This document shows positions 12,360 to 24,724 of a stretch of 64,000 nt of DNA, piece after piece. The notes beneath the pieces were generated by a model, which was not told where the DNA came from, made no database searches, and saw only the letters and a program-made list of their open reading frames with translations. Position 1 is the first letter of the stretch, and the number at the start of each line of letters is the position of its first letter. This stretch comes from Ligustrum vulgare (taxonomy: Eukaryota > Streptophyta > Magnoliopsida > Lamiales > Oleaceae). The stretch covers positions 17,235,446 to 17,299,445 of the forward strand of contig OY743172.1 in assembly GCA_963555705.1 (NCBI GenBank), given 5' to 3'. The position numbers and the translations under genes were made by a program.

Positions 12360-14419
12360 TTTCAATTGAAAAAAAAGGGTACACATGAGTTCAGTGTCCA
12401 AGTAAATTTTATAACCCTCAAAAGTTGCACACTTCAGTGTCCAAGTAAAATTTAAATTTTTACTTTGAAAATATTTTACGAAAACAGCCAACTACACAAG
12501 CTCTTGATGCAGGGCCCATTTTGGCATGATTTTTGAGAAATGTTCTAAAAAGTACATTTAAACACACGTTTATGAGCATTTAAGTGTGATTTTTGGCATT
12601 TACATTTTGCGCTTCATTCGTACTTCGCTGGCATATTATTGAATTTTTTCATATTTAGAAGTGTTTAAGAGTGATTTTGGACCTCTCCCATTCGTAATGT
12701 TTTATCTTTTTTAGTATATTGTTTTTGAGAAATTAAAAGGAGCTTTGAGATTCAAAAATTACTTTTTGTCTCGTTTGACTAATTTTATGAAAGTATTTCT
12801 CGTAGTTAGAACAACTTATGCTTTGTTTGATTGGCAACAATTTGCCTTTGAAGTTTGAAAATATTTTCATTTTTATTTTTATTTGTCATTAAAAATATTT
12901 TCTATCTTATTTCGATTTTCGTGATTTATCTTGAAAACAAGAAAAATATTTTATTTGGATTTAGTTGAGAAAATATTTTTCACCTTGTATGGAAAACACT
13001 CTTCGCCTCTTTTGATCTTAATTTTTGTACATTGACTTATTTTTTTTCTCTAAAAATTAACATTATTATCAAGTATAAATGTATGAAAAAATAATTTAAA
13101 TAACTAAATTTTGTTTTTTCCATGAAAAAAAATGATAATCAAACAACAAAACTTGAAAATTTTTCCAATTTTTTCACTTTGAAAATTAATACAATCAAAC
13201 ACTTTTAATTATATTTTCCACGAAAATAATTTACAGGCAATTCAATTTCAAGAAATTATTTTATTTTTACCAAATTTTCATCTTTTCAATCAAATTATAG
13301 AATATTAATCTCATTCAGTGTAACATCCTTTAAAAACATTTTCGAAATAAGAAGTTGATTTAGAAATTTATTTTCAAACAAAAATTAAGATGATTTTCTT
13401 ATAAAACTCTTCCATAAAAAACAAAAATGATGCCAACGAGACCGAATTACAACTTGTAAGTATCCCTTTTATCAATCCAGTATTTTGAGAATCTGTTTTT
13501 GATCTTCTCCCGAGTCCTTATTTATCCACAAAATACACCAAGTCTAGGTCTAAAATGACCGATCATTTCGAGGAAAGCTTCTCAAAAGGATACATAGTAG
13601 CAATTATATGGGTACAACTAATAACATCACATCGTGTTTCCTCTCATAATTAATAACATAACCAGGATTTCTTACATTACATACATTAATACTTAATACT
13701 TGAATACTTCTCGTTGACGTTGTCATATCCTTGAGGTGCTTACAAGTTGTCAATACACTGCATTGTCCATCGAATAAGTGGTTTTGTTCCTCGTTGGTCC
13801 CAAGGGGTTTCGAACATTTGACCTATGAAATTTAAGAATTTCAAAGGCCTCCATGTACCACCAACCATGTTAACTTTGCTTACAGATCGTCAACACGCGA
13901 TATTATCTACCGAATAAGTGGTTTTATTCCACGTTGGATGGACGCGTCCCCAGGGGGATTTCGATCCTTAGACCTATGAAATTTAAGAATTCAAAAGGTC
14001 TCCTTGACACCATCAAACCAACCTCATTATATATTTTCATGGTTAAAAAAATATAATAATAAAAATAATCAATGCTATACACACTAATATGCACTTAATC
14101 AAAACAATTTTTTTTTGAAATTCAACAATTTTGATTGGTCAAATATTTTCGCCTACCATTATTCACTTTTAAAAAAAATAATGATCAACGAAATATGACC
14201 ACGTCCATATTTATAAACAATATTTATGAACAACGATTTATCAAACTGAGGCTAAGTTGATAGAGAGAATATATTTATTTACTTAAATTTAAAAATAATG
14301 AGGAATCAGAAATGGGGTCAAATTAATGTGAGCTATTGATTTCGATGTTGATGTGATAGATAAATAAGTTGATGATTGCCATGTGTATATACGTTCCTAT
14401 ACGGTTGTAAATTTTATAA
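12360..14419. other. AT-rich intergenic DNA with a diverged tandem repeat (copy 1)
   Basis: I see no gene. Around 13730-13866 and 13877-14028 lie two diverged direct repeats of about 140-150 bp sharing the segments GAATAAGTGGTTTT and GACCTATGAAATTTAAGAA. The rest is AT-rich, with many TTTTC/GAAAA runs typical of decayed MITEs. Confidence 0.5.
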
Positions 14420-14559
14420 GGGAAAAATACATATATAAAGTGTTTACTATACAAAATTTCAATTTTAATATGTAACTTTAAAAATTTCAAAAATCAAGTT
14501 GTAGTTATAATTATTTATTTAAATTAAATAATTAAAAATATTTTGTTAATTATATAAAT

Positions 14560-14760
14560 TCAGGTAACAAATGCAAATTCCTTAAGTCATAAATAATTTT
14601 AAGGTCACAAATTATCAAAATAGTAGGTCACAATAACAATTTTTTCAAAGTCACAAGTTTTAAATTAATTGATCTCAAGTTATTTCTTGGTCACAACTTA
14701 TCAAATTATTAGACCACTCATCTTTTAAGTCACAATTATCATATTATTAGGTCACAACAA
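14560..14760. repeat. GTCACAA-type degenerate repeat array, left of the vicilin gene (copy 1)
   Basis: The motif GTCACAA or close variants recurs about every 20-40 bases (for example GGTCACAAATTATC and AAGTCACAATTATC). It is the reverse complement of the TTGTGACC motif that fills 36051-37075, so the two arrays face each other across the vicilin locus. The same array is at about 55930-56130 in copy 2. Confidence 0.75.
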
Positions 14761-14882
14761 ATCCGGAAACTTGCCAATGTCACCGTCTCATCGCCACCAG
14801 TCCACAACCACCATCGTCTCAACGTCATCGCCCACCACCACCGTCTCAACACTGCCACTGCCATCGCCCCCGCCACCAACGT

Positions 14883-16751
14883 TGTAGCGACCGAGAATTT
14901 TCTAAGACTTGTTTAAATAAATATATTATTTTTAAAAATGTGTCGCTACGACTTTACTCATTTATTTTAAAAGCGCGTGTTCGTCTAGCCTTTTAAGTGA
15001 AATTTAAATTTATTAAAATCTTGATCAATTTTAATTCTATTAAAATCGTCTCATTTTCATTATTTATTCTCCAGTCCAATTTTATCAAAAATATTCTAAG
15101 ATCATTATTTTATTTTTTTTAAGTCCAATTTTCAATTTATTTGGATTCAAATTATTTTAGTCCAAACTTTAAATATTTGAGTCCAAAATATTTTATCTCC
15201 AATTTAAATTCATTCCCAATTTCCATCAATAACCATTTTCCTTACTTATCAATCTGACAACAAACAAGCAATACATATTATGATTCCATCATATCATCCT
15301 CCCACGAGCCACAAACATTCAACACAAGGTAGTCTTTTCCATCTTCATTCTCACACTACACTATCCACAATCCACTCCAACTTCACAATTTAACCTTAAT
15401 CCTCTTGCAAATTCCTTCAGTTTTCCTAAACCAGAACCTCTGAACCTGCCCAAAGTTACCTAAAACTGAAAGCTAAACACAGTAAGATTTTATCCAATTA
15501 ATCCCAAATCCCTCTCCAGTTTTCAGTTTCCACACGTTTTCCCCCAATAACACATTTATATTCCATAATCAAGCCCTCTACAGCAGCACTGTCCCATTTT
15601 CAAAACACCACCTCAGCCCATCCATCAAACCACGGCCGACCATCACAATCATTGTCACTGCCCCACCTCAAATTCACCCATCCGAAAAAAAAACCCAAAT
15701 CAAACCCAAACTCAGAATAACCCAAGAAACCAAGAATTCTATCATCAAACCCACTGTCCAAACCGTGAACTCTCGCAAACCACCACTCGATCACCCGCGT
15801 CCCCACTCCAATAGGTCCAAAATTAAAACCCAAAACCAAGAGATAAAGTAACTCAAGATACTTACCTTGACCGCCGGACCCATGTTGACAGGATTATCGT
15901 CGAAAAATCGCCAAATCAAGCCTCGGTTATTCTCGGTTCTTCGCACCAAACCACACCAAAACAACCCAAAAATCTTCCTCCCACGCACCCTACCACCGTC
16001 GGGCGTCGCCTCTCTGTGGCGTCAACACCATCGCCGACAACGATGACCTGAACCACCGTCACCCGTCGCCTCTCCCTCTTCTCCCTATTTTCCTCTGTTT
16101 TGGTCGATTATGAAAGAGAGAGAGATGACTGATTTGTATTATTAAAGTTTATGTTTTGCAAATTTCCCCTCAGTCCAAAGCTTTTTAAAATGTTTCAATT
16201 CAGCCCCCTTTTTTTAAAATGTTTTAAAAGACCGGTTCCTTTGCAATTTAATTCAGTGCCCCTAATTTTAAATCATTTAATTTTAGTCCCTGGTCATTTT
16301 GAAATAAACTAGTTAGTCCCCAAATTTCTGAAAATTCTATTTTAGCCCCAACTCTTTTCAAATCAATTATTCTAGATTTTCAATTTAAATCCCTAAGCTT
16401 TTAATTTCGTTTTTAAAACTTTAAATTCCAAAATACTAATTTAGATTAATTTTCTTATTGGCTAGACGAAGCGTTCGGAGATTTTAAAGAATAAAGTGAT
16501 TATTCCCGCTCAACTTCCAAAATTGTGATTTAAGGTAGACTCGCTTCCACTAATTAGTTTAAATTATAATTTACATGCCTTGTGTGAAATTACGTGATTT
16601 ATATGCTTTAATGCATGAGATGAGACGAGAATATCTCTTATGAGATAAGAATGAGAAATGATGTTATGCATAACTTACATGCTTTAATGCATGAGACGGA
16701 CTACCCACACCCTATGATTTCTAAAGAGCATTTGATTTTATTAAAATAGCC

Positions 16752-16821
<70 letters not shown>

Positions 16822-17272
16822 TCACTGTACGATTGCATAAATACGTGTTAAATTATTCTGTAAATTAATTATTGGCGATGAGTCTACTGAGTATTTCTTT
16901 TGAAATGTTCATTCCATTTTTAACAGCTTTTGCAGATCTTGGAGATGGCGGCGAATGAAAAGGCAGCGTTGGAAAATTTAATAAATTATGATATTATTAG
17001 ACAATTTTATGAATGTTACTCGTTAAATTATTTATCGTTAATTTCATTTAAATAATTGAGACCCAAGTTTTACAAATTGTTCTATATTTTAAACTGATTA
17101 AGTTTTAAACAATCGAGATTTAAGAATCATTTTATTATTCATTTGATTAAGTTTCCGCTTAAGTTTTTCAAATAATGAATGTGATGATTAGAATTAGATT
17201 TATTTTTCGCAATAAAAGCAGATTTAAAGGACTACGTGACGTCTCGGGTTTCACGGAATTCGGGGCGTTACA
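14883..17272. mobile_element. Long LTR-like element (probable solo LTR), copy 1 only
   Basis: The 2390-bp insertion begins TGTAGCGACCGAG and ends CGGGGCGTTACA (TG...CA). It is flanked by AACGT (14878-14882) and AACGC (17273-17277), a 5-bp duplication with one mismatch. Copy 2 has continuous flanking sequence here, so this is a post-duplication insertion. I see no gag, pol, primer site or internal LTR, so a solo LTR of a long-LTR (probably Ty3/gypsy) element is the simplest reading. A relative in the opposite orientation is at 39946-42547. An ORF-like stretch near 15600-15990 is not supported. Confidence 0.8.
16752..16820. repeat. (GAT)23 microsatellite inside the LTR-like element
   Basis: This is a perfect run of 23 GAT triplets. 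The related element at 39946-42547 has only about seven (read as CAT) at the matching place. Confidence 0.95.
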
Positions 17273-17277
17273 AACGC

Positions 17278-18646
17278 CTCAACGCCGCCACCACTATTTA
17301 TTCACTTCAATAAATTACCAAAACAACGTGTGATCTGTAATCTATGCTCACCAACACTGAATATCATCGTTGCCATCTATACCTCCACCACCTCAACCTC
17401 AACAAAAAAAAAAAAAAAATGAAGTCAGCCAGCGTCCATCGCCACACTGCAACACACAAAGCATCACCACCACCAACCACCATCATCGCCGTCCAATGCA
17501 CCACTGCATCTAGCAGACCACCACACCACCACCACCACCACCACCGTCGCATCACCACACCGCTACACCACGGCCTCACCCACCACCACAACACCACAGT
17601 ACCACCCCACCATATGCGAACCACAAAAAAATTAAATCTGATCCTAAATATCCCCGTCTCCGGATCTAATAATGTCCACCAACCAACCTCGGCAATATTC
17701 GATAGAAGATAAATCAAAGAAATGGACATTCCTGTTGCATCCTTCACCGCCATATCTGTATTCTGTTCTTAGCGCCGCCACGAAGCTCGGCTCCCAGGCG
17801 AAGGCTACTCGCTTTCCCTTTTTCGTTCCTTCCAGAAACCCCATTGCTCACCTCAAAAATCATTTATATAAATTATTGCCGAAGAAGTGGTCGATGCGGC
17901 GACGCCCTACAAGATTGAAACAGTACCTGCGACACCCTACGAGATCGAAGCAGCAGGCATCGACACCCTACGAGATCGAAGCAGCAGCAGGCGTCGTCGC
18001 TGCCCCGAGGTAATAGTGCCGGTGCTTATGTTGGAATCCCCTCTACCAGCAGCGGTCTACTGGAGGCATTCGAAGAAGTGGACGGATCCCAGCAGAGGGG
18101 AGGGTGTGGCAATTGGGGGCGGGAGTGTCTGAGGTGGTGTTGTGAGATTGAGAGAGATTGAATATTGAGAGAGAAAGTAATCAGGGTTTGAAGGAGTGCT
18201 GTGTGGTGTGAGATTGAGGTAAGATTGAGCAATTAATTTAATTTTACAATATTATTATATTAATTTATTAAATAATTAATTGTTTAAATCTTAATTATAA
18301 CCTAAATTTGAAATTATACATATTTGATCTTATATATTTGAATTTGAATATTTAAAAGTAGGAATGAATGTAATTTCCACATTTTAATATGCCTCTTTTA
18401 GTTGGGATCAGATTTATTTTTCCATCAAATACTTGAGAAGAAGACTCAAATAGCTGGCGTTAAGAGAGGTCGAATATGATGCCCACAATGTCACATGTCA
18501 ATCCCACGCAGGAGGAGGAGTGCAAAGAAAGAAGTGGGCAAGTTTTATTACAAAGAGCTCCATCATCTTACATACATCTATACACCTTGGAAGAACTGAA
18601 AATAGAACCCAGCCCTATTCCCCATACAAAGATGAAGCAGCAGAAT
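17278..18646. other. CCACCA-rich segment and unassigned DNA downstream of the vicilin gene (copy 1)
   Basis: Bases 17278-17600 are low-complexity CCACCA/CACCAC DNA; the long His-rich or Trp-rich ORFs there are compositional. Around 17672-17880 a short open stretch starting MSTNQPRQYSIEDKSKKW is kept for about 50 codons in copy 2 but then shifts frame, so it may be a captured gene fragment; I do not recognise it. Bases 17890-18010 hold two to three short repeats of CCCTACGAGATCGAAGCAGC. The rest to 18646 is AT-rich and probably includes the vicilin 3' untranslated region. Confidence 0.5.
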
Positions 18647-19793
18647 TTATGCATAGGCATAGCCCTTCGGCTGTTGGCGTGGTCCCTTGAAGAAGAACTC
18701 CTCAGTTTGACTTCCGAATACCTCATCTACTTCTCTTGCTGATGCTCCAAATGCCAGTTCCTTGGCTTCCTTCTCATATTGTTTTATCATATTCCTCCTC
18801 CCTGTATAAATTGATTAAATTTATTTTATTTTATTCTCAAACACATAAACAAGATTTCATATATAAATACTGTTTTCATTTGAGAGGTCAGGTAATTAAG
18901 TTGAGGGAATTATTGATTACCTGCTAGAGGGTATCTGTGGTTGTTCTCTGCATTGACTTCAAAGCAAAGAAGTTGCAGATTCTGATTGTTTGTAGCCACT
19001 GCTACGAAAGGATGGCCTGGCGGGATGACTACAACTGTGCCGCGTTTCAGAGGAGATCTTAGTTTCTTGTAATATGGGCCCTTCTCTGGCTCTAGCTGGG
19101 CGCCCGGTTGCAGACACTGCTGAGACAAGTGAGGGCATGCCATTTCGAAGTAGCCTTCGCCATCGTCCACTATAGCAATTTGTGTTGCCTCCGAGTTGTA
19201 ATATGGAGCCATCATGGCACTCTACACAAAACCGACCGAAGCATCAAGTACAAAATTGACGAAGTCGAGTAGGTCTGTACACAGATGAGATATTGGGCAT
19301 ATATATATACCTGGTTGATTTTAACCAGTGAAATGGCAACACCAACACCAACACCAAAACCTTGTAGCTCCTTGTATTGGCTGGAATTCACTTCGTAGCG
19401 TTGTCCATACTGATTAGATTGTGACGGACGTCTGTTAAAAATATTCAATGGGCACCGGAAAAACCAAAAGTCTAAGCGCTTCATGGCACTGATTTGTTCT
19501 TTGGCGGCCTTAAGAAAAGTTCCTTGCCACTGCTGCTGGAACAACTTTTGCCAATTTTCCTTTGTTGTCTAATTTTCCAAGGAAAAAAAGAAAAAGAAAA
19601 AGAACAATCGAGTTAACTTGCCAGATTCAATGTAAATGACCAAGTTTATAATACATTTCCCAACTAACATTTAACGCAGCGTCGAGTATTTCGTCGCTGA
19701 ATGCCCTGTAGTATGATGGTGGTTTTTCCCCACCAGCTCCAAAGAATTCCTGCAAGTAATCAAGATTTTATAAGATAGTCCTTCTCGGGGAAA

Positions 19794-19832
<39 letters not shown>

Positions 19833-19918
19833 AACCTCAAATTCTCCCGGAGTGGCAACTGGCCGAACAAGCTTGGTGATGATAAGATTTTGATTGCTGT
19901 CTGTATTGATCAAATAAG

Positions 19919-20191
19919 TGTAGAAAACACAATAACATATATATCCTTATATATGTTCTACAAATAAACTAAGAGAAAGAAGAAAGAATAGAAGAAGAGA
20001 AAGAGAGAAGAGACAACTCTAAAACCACATCATTCATTATAATACTCAATCCTATATATACATACAAAACAAAAGCATATGCTTAGAATATTCTAAAGCA
20101 TATAAAGCATATTCTAAGCATATTCAAAAGCATATTCTACATATAAAGCATATTCAAAAGCATATTCTAGAATGTGCTAATTATTCTAACA
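19919..20191 (-). repeat. 3' LTR of the copia element
   Basis: 273 bp, TG...CA, reading as identical to 24725-24997. It holds several copies of an AAGCATATTC-type short repeat and a GA-rich stretch. Confidence 0.95.
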
Positions 20192-20200
20192 TCCCCCCGC
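20192..20200 (-). other. Polypurine tract of the copia element
   Basis: On the minus strand GCGGGGGGA directly precedes the 3' LTR, the expected place for the plus-strand primer of reverse transcription. Confidence 0.8.
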
Positions 20201-20204
20201 AAAC

Positions 20205-23200
20205 TCACGATGCTATAGCATGAAGCAACAAGAGTTTGTCAAGTAAGAATCGGAAGCGAGAAGTCGGATGAGACTTGGTGAAGAAGTCTGCAAGCTGCAA
20301 TGATGAAGAGACAAAAGGTAAGGCAATAGTCCCATGCTGAAGATGATGACGAACAAGGTGACAATCAATTTCAATGTGCTTCGTGCGCTCATGGAACACT
20401 GAATTATGTGAGATCTGGATGGCACTCTTGTTATCACAATACATAGAGGTGGGAGATGAAATAGAAACACCCATATCTGCAAGTAGCCAACGTAACCACA
20501 CAATCTCAGTAGTAGTGGAGGCCATAGCGCGATATTCTGCTTCAGTTGATGAGCGAGAAACTACTGTCTGCTTCTTACTTTTCCATGAGATAAGAGAGTC
20601 ACCCAAAAATACACAGTAGCCAGTAGTGGACTTACGATCAGTTGGGTTCCCAGCCCAATCTGCATCAGAGTAAGCTCGAAGCTCTAAGGAGGAGGTCGAT
20701 GGGAATAAAATACTCTGAAAGCAAGAGCCACGAAGATAGCGCAAGATTCTAACAACCGCTGCCCAGTGAACCATGGTAGGTGCTGAAACAAACTGACTGA
20801 CAACATGCACAGCATAAGCAATGTCTGGCCTAGTAATGGTAAGATAAACAAGGGAACCAACAATAGTACGATACAAAGTAGGATCAGACAGTGGTTCACC
20901 ATCAGAAGATGAGTAACGAACATTAGCCTCAATAGGAGTATCAGCTGTTTTAGTATCAGTAAGACGAGCACGCTCAACGACATCTGCAGCATATTTAGAC
21001 TGAGAGAGCATATAACCTCGAGGAGAAGAAGCAACCTCAATCCCCAGAAAGTAAGTTAAGGGACCCAAATCCTTCATTTCAAAAAGACGAGCCAATTCTG
21101 ATTTTAAATTGGTTATCCCTACAACATCATCACCAGTAATGATCATGTCATCAACGTACAACAGAAGGAGAATACGACCAGTGGAAGTACATCTACAGAA
21201 CAAAGCGGAATCATGATGGCTAGATGTAAAACCAAGAGAGAGCACAACTGTAGAAAACTTCTCAAACCAGGCACGAGGTGCTTGTTTGAGACCATATAGA
21301 GCTTTCTTAAGTTTGCAAACAAATCCAGGAGAATGAGGAACACCAGGTGGAGGAACCATATAAACATCTTCTTGAAGATTTCCATTCAAGAAGGCATTTT
21401 TAACATCCATTTGAGAGAGACTCCACTGACGAATAGAAGCAACCGCAATAAGTGTACGTACAGTAGTCATTTTTGCAACAGGGGCAAATGTCTCCTCATA
21501 ATCCAAGCCATACTGTTGAGAAAATCCCTTAGCAACCAATCGAGCCTTGTAACGCTCAACTGAACCATCAGATTTGGTCTTGATCTTATAGACCCAACGA
21601 GATCCAATAGCATGTTTTCCTGGTGGTAAAGAAACTAATTCCCAAGTGTCTGTCTTATGTAGAGCATTAAGCTCATCAGTCATAGCCTGTTGCCAAAGAG
21701 GATCTAAAGCTGCTTCTTTGTAAGAGGAAGGTTCAGAAAGCTTATGAATGGAAGACAAAAAACAACAAAAGGACTCAGAATAACAAGAATAATCAAACTC
21801 GGGTAAGTGAGCAGACTTACGTATACGTTGAGGATATCGAGGAGGAGGAGACTGCGAATCCTCAGCCTCAGACGGTGCTTGGGGATCCATAGGAGAAGGG
21901 AGGACATTCTGAGATGGCGCATGTGTACCTGTAGCAGATGACGAAGATGGAGAACAAATAGTAGGGACATATGTAGATGGTCTATCAATATCATCAGTGA
22001 AAGGATCAATACAAATGAGATCTGACGTGGTCATGTGAGAGGTATTATCTGTAATAGAAAAGAAGGGAATGTGTTCAAGAAACACAACATTACGAGAGAC
22101 ATATAACTTGTGACTGACAGGATCAAAACATCGATAACCTTTTTGTCCCTCACCATATCCTAAGAAGACACAAATAGCTGAGCGTGGAGTTAATTTACTA
22201 CGTTCTGCCGTAGGACGAAGAACAAAACAAGTGCACCCAAAGACTTTTAAGAGAGAGTAATCAGGAGAATAACTAAACAAGGTTTGAAATGGTGACAAAC
22301 CAGATAAATGAGAAGATGGTATCCTATTTATCAAATAGACAGCAGTGAGAACTGCCTCCCCCCAAAATTCACTAGGTACTTTGGCAGATAGGAGAAGGGA
22401 ACGAGCAGTTTCAACAATGTGTCTATGCTTACATTCAGCAACACCATTCTGTTGAGGAGTATCAGTACAAGAAGTTTGATGAATTGTACCATCAAGAGCA
22501 AGCAACTCACGAAAATCATTAGAAACATATTCCCCACCCAAATCACATCGAAAACATTTAATGACAGCAGAATGTTGAGTTTTAATAAGTGCTCGAAACG
22601 AACGATAAATAGAAATAAAATCAGAACGTCGCTTCATAAGATATACCCAACAGTAACGACTATAATCATCAATAAAGGAAACATAATATCGGGATCCTCC
22701 TTTAGTAGAAACAGGAGCAGGGCCCCATACATCTGAGTGTACAAGATCAAATGATGCAATAGAAGAAGAAATACTACGAGGAAAAGGTAAAGCTGAAAAT
22801 TTAGCAAGTTTGCATCCACTACAATCAGAAATATCATGAGGTTTTAAGTCTCCCAAACAACCTTTAGAAGCTAAAAATCTCAAACGACTAGCAGACACAT
22901 GTCCTAGGCGAGAATGCCATAAATAGAAATTAGAAGAAGAAGAATTCAAATGGAAAGACGATAAATCAGTACTAGAGGCTGCAACATGCGCTGGTCTCAG
23001 ATTATCTAGAACATAAAGTCCTCCTCTTTGCCTATGGCCGATCCCAATCAGCTTCTGAGACTGCGGATCCTGTACATAACAAGTAGTAGAAGTAAAGTGA
23101 ACAGAATTACCAGAATCACATAATTGACCAACAGAAATAAGATTTAAAGTAAGGTCAGGAACACAATAGACATCTGATAAAGATAGATTAGAAGTATGAA

Positions 23201-24320
23201 CAGAACCAACACCTGCTAAGGACAACGGGGTGCCATCAGCAGTCATAACAGGTGAAGATGACATAGAAGGATATAAATAATCAAAAAGTGATGAGTTAGG
23301 AGACATATGCTTAGAAGCACCCGAGTCAAAAATCCACGAGGAGGTTTTACCTGAGGAGTTCTGAGAGGACAAACCTACATGAGTAGAGGCTGACATGACA
23401 TGTGACTGTGAGGCTAAAAACTTCTGAAACTGCTCACTAAGATCAGTCAATCGGGAATCAGATGAAGGCGGTGGACCAAGTATAGAGGAGCCAACAGGTG
23501 GAACAATCGCTGCTGTGTGGGCATTGGATCTATAAGACTGCTGGGACTTCAATAACTTAGGACATTGAGCCTTCCAATGTCCCTTTTGTCTACAAAAACT
23601 ACAAACATCATTTGGGAACCGTGCATATCCTTTGGTTCGATTCTGTGTAGATGGTAAAGCTAAGACTGAAGTCCCAGAATGTGGAAGAGATACATCTTCA
23701 GTAAGAGATTTTAACCGTGTCTCCTCAGCAACAAGTTCACTAACAACTGAATCAACAGATGGAAGAGGAGTACGGTGCAAAATAGAACCTCTGAGTCCCT
23801 CAAAATCACTACGAAGTGCCATCAAAAACTGAACCAATCGTTGCTCCTCTCTATAAATAATATAATCCGCACTTGCTTTCAGACCTGCCGGTTCAGTAAG
23901 AGCTAACTCATCCCAAATTGATGTCATAGCAGTATAAAAATCCAGAATGCTCATATTCTTTTGTTGCAATGCTCGAATATCAATCTCTAACTGATATCGT
24001 TTTGCAAAACTAGATTTAGTGTACAAGTTCTGCAAATGGTCCCAAACCTCCTTTACCGTTTCATACTTAGCCAACTGTGTACCAATACTATGTTCTACAG
24101 AATTATTTATCCATGTATGAATTTTTGAATTATTTGAATCCCAGGTATCTAACAGAGTTGCATAATTTGCATCATTATTTTCCGGTTTCTCAACTATTCC
24201 ACTGACATAACCCCACAATTTTTTACCCTTAAGAAAGTGTTTCATAACATGACTCCAGTAAGCATAGTTTTTACCATTCAAACGCACATTAATAGCCTGA
24301 AGAGAATCATCGGATGCCAT
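20205..24320 (-). CDS. Copia Gag-Pol polyprotein, intact frame
   Basis: The protein is 1371 residues from the Met of MASDDSLQAINVRLNGKNY. The frame is open another 76 codons upstream, but that part looks like leader and is not conserved copia protein. Domains in order: UBN2-type Gag (about 1-235), CCHC zinc knuckle CSFCRQKGHWKAQC (240-253), aspartic protease with DSGA (about 332), GAG-pre-integrase around LWHSRLGH (467-474), integrase core with its Asp-Asp-Glu residues (about 528-630), reverse transcriptase with YVDD (1055-1058), and RNase H starting near YSDADW (about 1216). All catalytic motifs I can see are present. The integrase has AECKHRH where AERKHRH is usual. It is expected to be expressed from the 5' LTR at the 24997 side. 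Confidence 0.96.
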   Translation of the reverse strand: MASDDSLQAINVRLNGKNYAYWSHVMKHFLKGKKLWGYVSGIVEKPENNDANYATLLDTWDSNNSKIHTWINNSVEHSIGTQLAKYETVKEVWDHLQNLYTKSSFAKRYQLEIDIRALQQKNMSILDFYTAMTSIWDELALTEPAGLKASADYIIYREEQRLVQFLMALRSDFEGLRGSILHRTPLPSVDSVVSELVAEETRLKSLTEDVSLPHSGTSVLALPSTQNRTKGYARFPNDVCSFCRQKGHWKAQCPKLLKSQQSYRSNAHTAAIVPPVGSSILGPPPSSDSRLTDLSEQFQKFLASQSHVMSASTHVGLSSQNSSGKTSSWIFDSGASKHMSPNSSLFDYLYPSMSSSPVMTADGTPLSLAGVGSVHTSNLSLSDVYCVPDLTLNLISVGQLCDSGNSVHFTSTTCYVQDPQSQKLIGIGHRQRGGLYVLDNLRPAHVAASSTDLSSFHLNSSSSNFYLWHSRLGHVSASRLRFLASKGCLGDLKPHDISDCSGCKLAKFSALPFPRSISSSIASFDLVHSDVWGPAPVSTKGGSRYYVSFIDDYSRYCWVYLMKRRSDFISIYRSFRALIKTQHSAVIKCFRCDLGGEYVSNDFRELLALDGTIHQTSCTDTPQQNGVAECKHRHIVETARSLLLSAKVPSEFWGEAVLTAVYLINRIPSSHLSGLSPFQTLFSYSPDYSLLKVFGCTCFVLRPTAERSKLTPRSAICVFLGYGEGQKGYRCFDPVSHKLYVSRNVVFLEHIPFFSITDNTSHMTTSDLICIDPFTDDIDRPSTYVPTICSPSSSSATGTHAPSQNVLPSPMDPQAPSEAEDSQSPPPRYPQRIRKSAHLPEFDYSCYSESFCCFLSSIHKLSEPSSYKEAALDPLWQQAMTDELNALHKTDTWELVSLPPGKHAIGSRWVYKIKTKSDGSVERYKARLVAKGFSQQYGLDYEETFAPVAKMTTVRTLIAVASIRQWSLSQMDVKNAFLNGNLQEDVYMVPPPGVPHSPGFVCKLKKALYGLKQAPRAWFEKFSTVVLSLGFTSSHHDSALFCRCTSTGRILLLLYVDDMIITGDDVVGITNLKSELARLFEMKDLGPLTYFLGIEVASSPRGYMLSQSKYAADVVERARLTDTKTADTPIEANVRYSSSDGEPLSDPTLYRTIVGSLVYLTITRPDIAYAVHVVSQFVSAPTMVHWAAVVRILRYLRGSCFQSILFPSTSSLELRAYSDADWAGNPTDRKSTTGYCVFLGDSLISWKSKKQTVVSRSSTEAEYRAMASTTTEIVWLRWLLADMGVSISSPTSMYCDNKSAIQISHNSVFHERTKHIEIDCHLVRHHLQHGTIALPFVSSSLQLADFFTKSHPTSRFRFLLDKLLLLHAIAS

Positions 24321-24712
24321 TATAAGAGAGAAAACGATACTAACCAACAAAGTCAAGCAAAGCAGGGTGTAAAAAAGAATGGATAACTGCAAACCAACAC
24401 CACAAGCAGATAGAGGATGAATAGTCGATCGCAAATCCGTCAACCGTGCCGCCAGGAACTGCCGCACGCGCCCCCACGCGCCACCAGAAGGTCCGACTGC
24501 CTGACTCACGCGCCTCCTTACACCGGCGCGTGTACTCTCACGCGCCACTCCGGTCGACGCGGCTCCACCTGCAGATTCTGAATATGGTCTTAGATCACCA
24601 GAATTCCTACTGCAAGTGCCTCGAAATTCGTGAAACAGTACGGTTTAGAGTTTTTCGCGAAGAAGAAAAATGCACGCTGATTTCGTTTTTCGAAGGCAAT
24701 GTGAATCAAATT

Positions 24713-24724
24713 GCTCTGATACCA
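24713..24724 (-). other. Primer-binding site of the copia element
   Basis: On the minus strand TGGTATCAGAGC directly follows the 5' LTR. This is the standard plant copia site complementary to the 3' end of initiator methionine tRNA. Confidence 0.95.

Noticed and set aside
17344..17753. Long overlapping ORFs rich in His/Thr (plus) and Trp (minus)
   Set aside because: They come from CCACCA low-complexity DNA, are not conserved in length in copy 2, and show no domain.
24321..24548. N-terminal 76-residue extension of the copia Gag-Pol frame
   Set aside because: It is leader sequence after the primer site, without similarity to Gag; the MASDD start matches copia Gag proteins.
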